Of a DNA stretch of 37,904 nucleotides, positions 33,847-37,904 are shown one piece after another (the first letter of the stretch is position 1; each line of letters starts with the position of its first letter). A program made the position numbers and the translations under genes. The notes under the pieces are model-generated. The model ran no database searches. It saw only the letters and a program-made list of their open reading frames with translations, and was not told where the DNA came from. Source of the DNA: G021776435 sp046756245 (GTDB lineage Bacteria; Pseudomonadota; Alphaproteobacteria; Caulobacterales; Parvularculaceae); assembly GCA_046756245.1 (NCBI GenBank), contig JBHHVZ010000016.1:1-37904 (forward strand). The letters run 5' to 3'.

Positions 33847-34173
33847 ATGACAGAGCTTAAAATTCATTCCGTCGCTGCGCCGGTCGCTGCGCGAGCAGGC
33901 GTCATGACCGATTCCGCCGAATCCCGCGACGCCGCGCTGAAAGAAAAAGCCCGCGAATTCGAATCCGTGTTCGTGGCGCAGATGCTTTCCCATAGCGGCC
34001 TCGCCGAGGCGTTGAGCAGCGACAGCGGGTTCGGCGGCGAGGCGTTTTCAAGCCTGCTTGTGGAGCGTTTCGCCGATCAGCTTGTCGAGCGGGGCGGTTT
34101 CGGGTTGACGGAAAAGATTTACGAACAATTGCGCGAGAAGGAAGCCGGCGATGTCGACACAACAAACGCTTAA
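33847..34173 (+). CDS. FlgJ-type rod-binding protein (no muramidase domain)
   Basis: The product is 108 aa from ATG 33847. REFESVFVAQMLSHSGLAEA at about 36-55, then GFGGEAFSSLLVERFADQLV, is the rod-binding (FlgJ N-terminal) domain. The C-terminal peptidoglycan hydrolase of enterobacterial FlgJ is absent, as is usual in alphaproteobacteria. A longer frame beginning at 33625 would run through the fliK region and lacks a ribosome site. It overlaps the next gene by 23 bp. Confidence 0.87.
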   Translation: MTELKIHSVAAPVAARAGVMTDSAESRDAALKEKAREFESVFVAQMLSHSGLAEALSSDSGFGGEAFSSLLVERFADQLVERGGFGLTEKIYEQLREKEAGDVDTTNA

Positions 34174-34537
34174 CGAAATCCTCGACCGGCTTCTCGACGT
34201 TCTTGAACGGGAAAAGAAGCTCCTGCTGGAAGGCGATTATCTTGAACTTCCCGCATTGGCCGCCGAAAAGGATGAAAGCGTAAATGCGCTCGACCGTTTG
34301 CTCGTAGAGCCAGGCAATATCAAGCAACTTCCCGTTTACAAAAAGCGGTTCGCTAAAGTCACGGCGCTTTCGCAAGAAAACGAAAACCTGCTGAATTCCG
34401 CCCGCGCCGGCGTCGAATCGGCCCAGGCGCGCATCAAGGACGTGATCAATCGCCACCGCAGCGTCGGCGTTTACGGTCAGGACGGCGACAAACCGCTCGT
34501 TCCGGATGCGGGCGTCACGCGATGGAAGATGGCGTAA
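34151..34537 (+). CDS. FlgN-like flagellar export chaperone
   Basis: The 128-aa product is entirely helical. The start (LNEILDRLLDVLEREKKLLL, then EGDYLELPALAAEKDE) matches the FlgN pattern, and a C-terminal helix NLLNSARAGVESAQARIKDV follows. FlgN carries FlgK and FlgL to the export gate, which suits this cluster. It overlaps the rod-binding gene by 23 bp, so it is probably translated from the same message. Confidence 0.8.
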   Translation: MSTQQTLNEILDRLLDVLEREKKLLLEGDYLELPALAAEKDESVNALDRLLVEPGNIKQLPVYKKRFAKVTALSQENENLLNSARAGVESAQARIKDVINRHRSVGVYGQDGDKPLVPDAGVTRWKMA

Positions 34538-34538
34538 G

Positions 34539-34560
34539 AGTCCGTTGAGACTCATTTTTC
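34539..34560 (+). terminator. Weak hairpin plus T-run after the FlgN-like gene
   Basis: GAGTC (34539-34543) pairs with GACTC (34550-34554), followed by ATTTTT. The stem is only 5 bp, so termination may be partial. It starts just at the FlgN-like stop codon. Confidence 0.4.
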
Positions 34561-34696
34561 CGCTATCGCGTATGCCCGCCCAATATGCGCAGCGGCGCGC
34601 CCGCGTATTTTTGCGGACGCCGGGCGCAAGCCGAAAAGGCGCGCGCTATGCGCCTGAATGCTGGAAGTTGAAATTCAACGGACAGTGTTTCAACTA

Positions 34697-34711
34697 TTAA
34701 CCAAAATTTAT
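34697..34711. promoter_or_regulatory. CtrA-like site upstream of flagellin
   Basis: TTAA-CCAAAAT-TTAT is one mismatch from TTAA-N7-TTAA. It sits about 175 bp before the flagellin start, in the only AT-rich part of the gap. Sigma54 or sigma28 elements are not evident. Confidence 0.3.
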
Positions 34712-34885
34712 ATCAAACGTTCTAATAGCTTACGCGGCAGCCGAAATGGACTGCCGTGGTGCAGAACAGAATGCGCTCCACTCGCGTCAGAACGGCGTAA
34801 GCCCGGAAGCATCGGCAAAGCCTGATCCGGATCATTCAACGGCGTAGAAAAAATACGCCAGCAAGGAATGTACAGGAGCGTACAC

Positions 34886-36082
34886 ATGTCACTTCTCACA
34901 AACGAAAGCTCGATGGTCGCGCTCGCGACTCTGCGCGGCATCAACAGGAACCTGGCCCAGGTCCAACAGGAAATCTCAACGGGCAAAAGCGTCTCCAACG
35001 CCCGCGACAACGCCTCGATCTTCGCCATCACGACCGTTATGCAGTCGGATGTGGACAGCTTCAAGGCGATTTCCGGCTCGTTGAATCTCGGCTCCTCGAC
35101 GACTGCGGTTGCACGCAGCGCGTCCGAGCAAGTCACAGATCTTCTTCAGGAAATCAAGAGCCTCGTGGTCGCCGCGCAGGAAGATAACGTCGATCGGACG
35201 AAAATTCAGACAGACGTCGGCCAGCTTCGCGACCAGATCAGCTCGATCGTCAACGCCGCGCAGTTCAACGGATTGAACCTTCTGAAGGGCGGCGGCTCGA
35301 TCAGCATTCTTTCGTCGCTCGACCGCGCCTCCGACGGCACGGTGACGGCGTCGAAGATTTCGATCGCCAAGTTCGACCTGCAACTGACGCAGCAGGTGTT
35401 CGGCACAGGCGCGGCCACAGTTACGGCCACGGAAGGCGGCGTTGCAGTGCCCGGCACGATCGCCGACACCGAAACCGCCACCGTCACCTATACGGCGGCT
35501 GCGATCACGGAAGGCGAGAGCTTCCGGATTACCCTTGGCGGCACGGATTTCGACTATGTCGCCCGCGACGGCGATACGCTCAATAACGTCGCCGCTGCGC
35601 TCAAGACGAGCATCGACGCGGCGGGCCTCACGGGCATCGCCGTTTCCGTCACCAACGTCGCCGATCCGACGACGACCGACTCGGTGATTTCGATCGCCAA
35701 CACGTCGGGCGCAGCCGTGACGATCGCCGAAGCCGGCGGCTCCGGCGGCACGGCGGGCGGCGGCCTTGCAACGCTGAGCACGTTCGACGTCTCCACGTCG
35801 ACGGGCGCGGCTTCTGCGCTGACCGATGTCGAAGCCCTCATTCAGACCGGCATCGACGCGGCGGCGCAATTCGGTTCGTCGCAAAAGCGGATCGACATCC
35901 AGAACGAGTTCATCACGAACCTGACGGATGCGCTTCGCACCGGCATTGGCGCTCTTACAGACGCCAATCTGGAAGAAGCTTCGGCCCGCTTGCAGTCTCT
36001 GCAGGTGCAACAGCAGCTAAGCGTTCAGGCGCTGACGATCGCCAACGCGCAGCCGCAGGTTCTGCTCAACCTGTTCCGTTAA
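34886..36082 (+). CDS. Flagellin
   Basis: The product is 398 aa from ATG 34886, preceded by GGAG with 8-base spacing. The N-terminal D0/D1 helices (LLTNESSMVALATLRGINRN, LAQVQQEISTGKSVSNARDN, then SDVDSFKAISGSLNLGSSTT) and the C-terminal half (LTDALRTGIGALTDANLEEA, then SARLQSLQVQQQLSVQALTI and ANAQPQVLLNLFR) are classic flagellin. The central part (about 180-300) is an exposed Thr/Ala-rich beta region containing ITLGGTDFDYVARDGDTL. It is followed by a strong terminator, then flaF and flbT. Confidence 0.97.
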   Translation: MSLLTNESSMVALATLRGINRNLAQVQQEISTGKSVSNARDNASIFAITTVMQSDVDSFKAISGSLNLGSSTTAVARSASEQVTDLLQEIKSLVVAAQEDNVDRTKIQTDVGQLRDQISSIVNAAQFNGLNLLKGGGSISILSSLDRASDGTVTASKISIAKFDLQLTQQVFGTGAATVTATEGGVAVPGTIADTETATVTYTAAAITEGESFRITLGGTDFDYVARDGDTLNNVAAALKTSIDAAGLTGIAVSVTNVADPTTTDSVISIANTSGAAVTIAEAGGSGGTAGGGLATLSTFDVSTSTGAASALTDVEALIQTGIDAAAQFGSSQKRIDIQNEFITNLTDALRTGIGALTDANLEEASARLQSLQVQQQLSVQALTIANAQPQVLLNLFR

Positions 36083-36092
36083 GAACGGCGAT

Positions 36093-36125
36093 AGCTGGAG
36101 CAGCTTCGGCTGCTCCAGCTTTTTG
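36093..36125 (+). terminator. Intrinsic terminator after flagellin
   Basis: A perfect 12-bp stem AGCTGGAGCAGC (36093-36104) and GCTGCTCCAGCT (36109-36120) closes the stable tetraloop TTCG. It is followed directly by TTTT with the last stem T, making TTTTT. It lies 11 bp after the flagellin stop and should end the abundant flagellin message before flaF. Confidence 0.95.
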
Positions 36126-36172
36126 TCGACGCAGATAGGATAATTAAGGGGGAAGGGGAAGGAATACAGATT

Positions 36173-36559
36173 ATGTTCGAAGCGGCCTTGGCGAAAGACG
36201 GCTATGCAAGCTCCGTTGAAACGACGGCTTCGCCGCGCAATATGGAATACCAAGTCTTCGCTCGCGTAACGCGACGGCTTGCAAATGCAGGCGATGGATC
36301 ATTGCCGCAGTTCACCGAACTTGCTGAAGCCCTTCACGACAACATTCGCTTGTGGACAGTCGTCGCCGCTGACGTCGCCAGCGAACGAAACAGTCTGTCG
36401 AAAGATTTACGGTCGAAACTGTTTTATCTTTTTGAATTCACGCGCAAGCATAGCGCCAAAGTGCTCGACGGAGAGGCTGACGCCGACGTTCTCGTTGATA
36501 TAAACATGTCGGTCATGCGCGGGTTGAGGGGAGAATTAGACCAGGGAGGGGAAGAATAA
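36173..36559 (+). CDS. flaF: Flagellar biosynthesis regulator FlaF
   Basis: The 128-aa product matches FlaF, a small alphaproteobacterial protein needed for flagellin synthesis and secretion. Typical segments are ARVTRRLANAGDGSLPQFTE, then ALHDNIRLWTVVAADVASER and LSKDLRSKLFYLFEFTRKHS. AAGGAA lies upstream of the ATG. It shares one base with flbT (TAATG). FlaF and FlbT act antagonistically on flagellin translation in Caulobacter. Confidence 0.94.
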   Translation: MFEAALAKDGYASSVETTASPRNMEYQVFARVTRRLANAGDGSLPQFTELAEALHDNIRLWTVVAADVASERNSLSKDLRSKLFYLFEFTRKHSAKVLDGEADADVLVDINMSVMRGLRGELDQGGEE

Positions 36560-36999
36560 TGTCTGGCGGACTGGTGCTTCGTCTTCGGCCCCGGGAAAAA
36601 TTTCTTGTCAACGGCGTTTTGATGGAAAACGGCGAGCGCCGGGCGAAGCTTCGCGTCGCATCGGACAACGCAAATATTTTACGCTTTCGCGATGCGATGC
36701 ATCCGGATGACGCCAATACGCCGACGAAACGGCTTTATTATATCGCACAGCTCGCTGTCGCCGGCGAAGCGGACGCCGAAGAAACCAAGAAAGAGCTGTT
36801 GAAAGGGTTGAAAGAATTGCGCACCGCATTTGGCGATCACATCTGCAACGAGGATATCGACGCCGCCATCGAAGACGCCGGAAGAAGCCGCTTTTATCAT
36901 GTCATGCGCGCGCTTTACCGCGTTATCCCCTACGAGGCTACGCTGCTGATGGTCGCCAATGTCAATGAAATGAATACTGGCAAGACGCAGCAGCAGTAA
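36559..36999 (+). CDS. flbT: Flagellin translational repressor FlbT
   Basis: The 146-aa product matches FlbT: LVLRLRPREKFLVNGVLMEN, then TPTKRLYYIAQLAVAGEAD and a helical C-terminus with RSRFYHVMRALYRVIPYEAT. FlbT binds the 5' leader of flagellin mRNA and promotes its decay in Caulobacter; the nearby flagellin leader is a plausible target. It overlaps flaF and the next gene by one base each. Confidence 0.95.
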   Translation: MSGGLVLRLRPREKFLVNGVLMENGERRAKLRVASDNANILRFRDAMHPDDANTPTKRLYYIAQLAVAGEADAEETKKELLKGLKELRTAFGDHICNEDIDAAIEDAGRSRFYHVMRALYRVIPYEATLLMVANVNEMNTGKTQQQ

Positions 37000-37844
37000 T
37001 GCTTTTCCAGCCTGCGATAGGACTCGGCGGATATGGCGGCTGGCGCATTCTCCAGGCGACGCTCGAGCGCCAGCGCGAAACGTTCGACAAGGCGCCGTCA
37101 TTACAGCGCAATATCGAACATTTCAGGGAAAACATCACCACCGCTGCGACGGCGGAGGCGCTGGTCAATGATCGGCGCTTGCTTACTGTGGCGCTTGGCG
37201 CGTTCGGACTAGGAGACGAAATCAACAAGCGCGCATTCATTCAAAAAATTCTCGAGGACGGAACCGAACGCGGCGACGCCTTCGCCAACAGATTGGGCGA
37301 CGCGCGCTTCAAAGCCCTCGCCGAAGCATTCGACTACGGCAATATCACCAACGGCTCGAACATTCTGCTCTCGTCGTTTCGCGAAGACATCATTGCACGT
37401 TACAAGGCGCTGGAGTTTGAACGCGCTGTTGGCGACGTCGATGGGGACATGCGTCTTGCGCTCGATTTCAAGCGCGAAATCTCTGAAATCGCAAACGGGA
37501 ATAATGCGGAACAAGTCGGTTTAATCCAGGCGATGGGGCGCCTGCCTGTGCGCACCTTGCTGGGAACGGCGTTCGGCCTGCCCGACAGCGTCGCGCAGCT
37601 CGATATCGATCGCCAGCTTGAAATATTCCGGGACAAGATGCGCTCTCTTTACGGCGAGTCTGAAATCACTGCGTTCAAGGATCCCAAAAACGTCGAGGAC
37701 GTCATCCGAAGGTTCTTCCTGTTCCAGCAGCTCAAGAACGGCTCTTCGAATATCGCGTCGCCGGGCGCGACGGCGCTCGCGCTGCTGCAATCGAACAGTC
37801 TCGGCGGCGTCGCCGGCGCCAATCTCCTGCTGTCGCAGGCCTGA
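36999..37844 (+). CDS. DUF1217-family flagellar cluster protein
   Basis: The 281-aa product belongs, by recognition, to the DUF1217 family encoded in flagellar clusters of alphaproteobacteria. Typical stretches are PLVNDRRLLTVAL-like VNDRRLLTVALGAFGLGDEI, NKRAFIQKILEDGTERGDAF and ANRLGDARFKALAEAFDYGN. A second similar unit at about 120-260 contains ARYKALEFERAVGDVDGDMR. No signal or membrane segment is seen. Function is unknown; start overlaps the flbT stop, so it is co-translated with the flagellin regulators. Nothing supportable follows to 37904. Confidence 0.85.
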   Translation: MLFQPAIGLGGYGGWRILQATLERQRETFDKAPSLQRNIEHFRENITTAATAEALVNDRRLLTVALGAFGLGDEINKRAFIQKILEDGTERGDAFANRLGDARFKALAEAFDYGNITNGSNILLSSFREDIIARYKALEFERAVGDVDGDMRLALDFKREISEIANGNNAEQVGLIQAMGRLPVRTLLGTAFGLPDSVAQLDIDRQLEIFRDKMRSLYGESEITAFKDPKNVEDVIRRFFLFQQLKNGSSNIASPGATALALLQSNSLGGVAGANLLLSQA

Positions 37845-37904
37845 TCGGCGGTATTAGTCTTCCTTCGCTGTAGCGCCCGTCGAAGGGCTGTCCGCCGATT
37901 TTAG

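Larger units (their letters stand above)
34538..34885. other. Flagellin upstream region
   Basis: This 348-bp gap precedes flagellin. It holds the weak terminator, a GC-rich hairpin (about GCGCCCG 34594 to CGGGCGC 34628), the inverted repeat GTTGAA-A-TTCAAC (34667-34679) and an AT-rich stretch with TTAA-N7-TTAT (34697-34711). About 170 bp of potential leader follow. A short in-frame extension from ATG 34868 is rejected in favour of ATG 34886. No gene is supported. Confidence 0.5.

Noticed and set aside
11104..37844. Sigma54 (TGGCAC-N5-TTGC) promoters for flagellar genes
   Set aside because: No acceptable match was found at the expected upstream positions by eye, so none is claimed.

Overview
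The window reads as a chromosomal segment of a flagellated alphaproteobacterium. FlaF, FlbT, MotE, a DUF1217 protein, a rhizobial-type FliM and several TTAA-N7-TTAN (CtrA-like) sites near flagellar genes all point to that class. The composition and the many palindromic repeats would suit a Parvularculales/Hyphomonadales/Rhizobiales-like lineage, but the genus cannot be fixed from the sequence alone.

Layout. (1) 1-1550 is a repeat-rich border: the 5' part of a minus-strand tRNA-Leu(CAG), a small DNA-binding-like gene carrying an in-frame palindromic element, a second inverted-repeat element, a stub of an IS3-type transposase OrfA, and one copy of a roughly 330-380 bp dispersed repeat. (2) 1551-10968 is an aromatic-acid catabolic island: boxC, boxB, a benzoate-CoA-ligase-family gene, the three subunits of a 4-hydroxybenzoyl-CoA reductase (hcrC-hcrA-hcrB), and a convergent MarR-family regulator. 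The logic is CoA activation of benzoate or 4-hydroxybenzoate, reductive dehydroxylation of 4-hydroxybenzoyl-CoA to benzoyl-CoA, then aerobic epoxidation (BoxB, with a BoxA reductase encoded elsewhere) and ring cleavage by BoxC. Diagnostic residues are present in BoxB, BoxC, HcrB and HcrC. (3) 11104-37844 is a flagellar cluster of about 26 genes in several transcription units: fliM-like (-); motB, flgE, flgK, flgL, flgI (+); fliF-fliH-fliN-fliP-fliG (-); fliL, a DUF6468-like gene and motE (+); motA, a large periplasmic protein, flgF, flgG, flgA, flgH and a second fliL-like gene (+); flgD and fliK (-); a FlgJ-type rod-binding protein and a FlgN-like chaperone (+); flagellin, flaF, flbT and a DUF1217 gene (+).

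Most of the window is recognisable biology. The parts most worth a second look are the palindromic elements (one inserted in frame in a coding sequence, another that forms the stop codons of two convergent genes), the dispersed repeat at 1.05-1.39 kb and 18.1-18.5 kb, the coupling of a normally anaerobic-type 4-hydroxybenzoyl-CoA reductase to the aerobic box pathway, and the unfamiliar 767-residue exported protein translationally coupled to motA. I found no CRISPR array, rRNA, complete insertion sequence or prophage.
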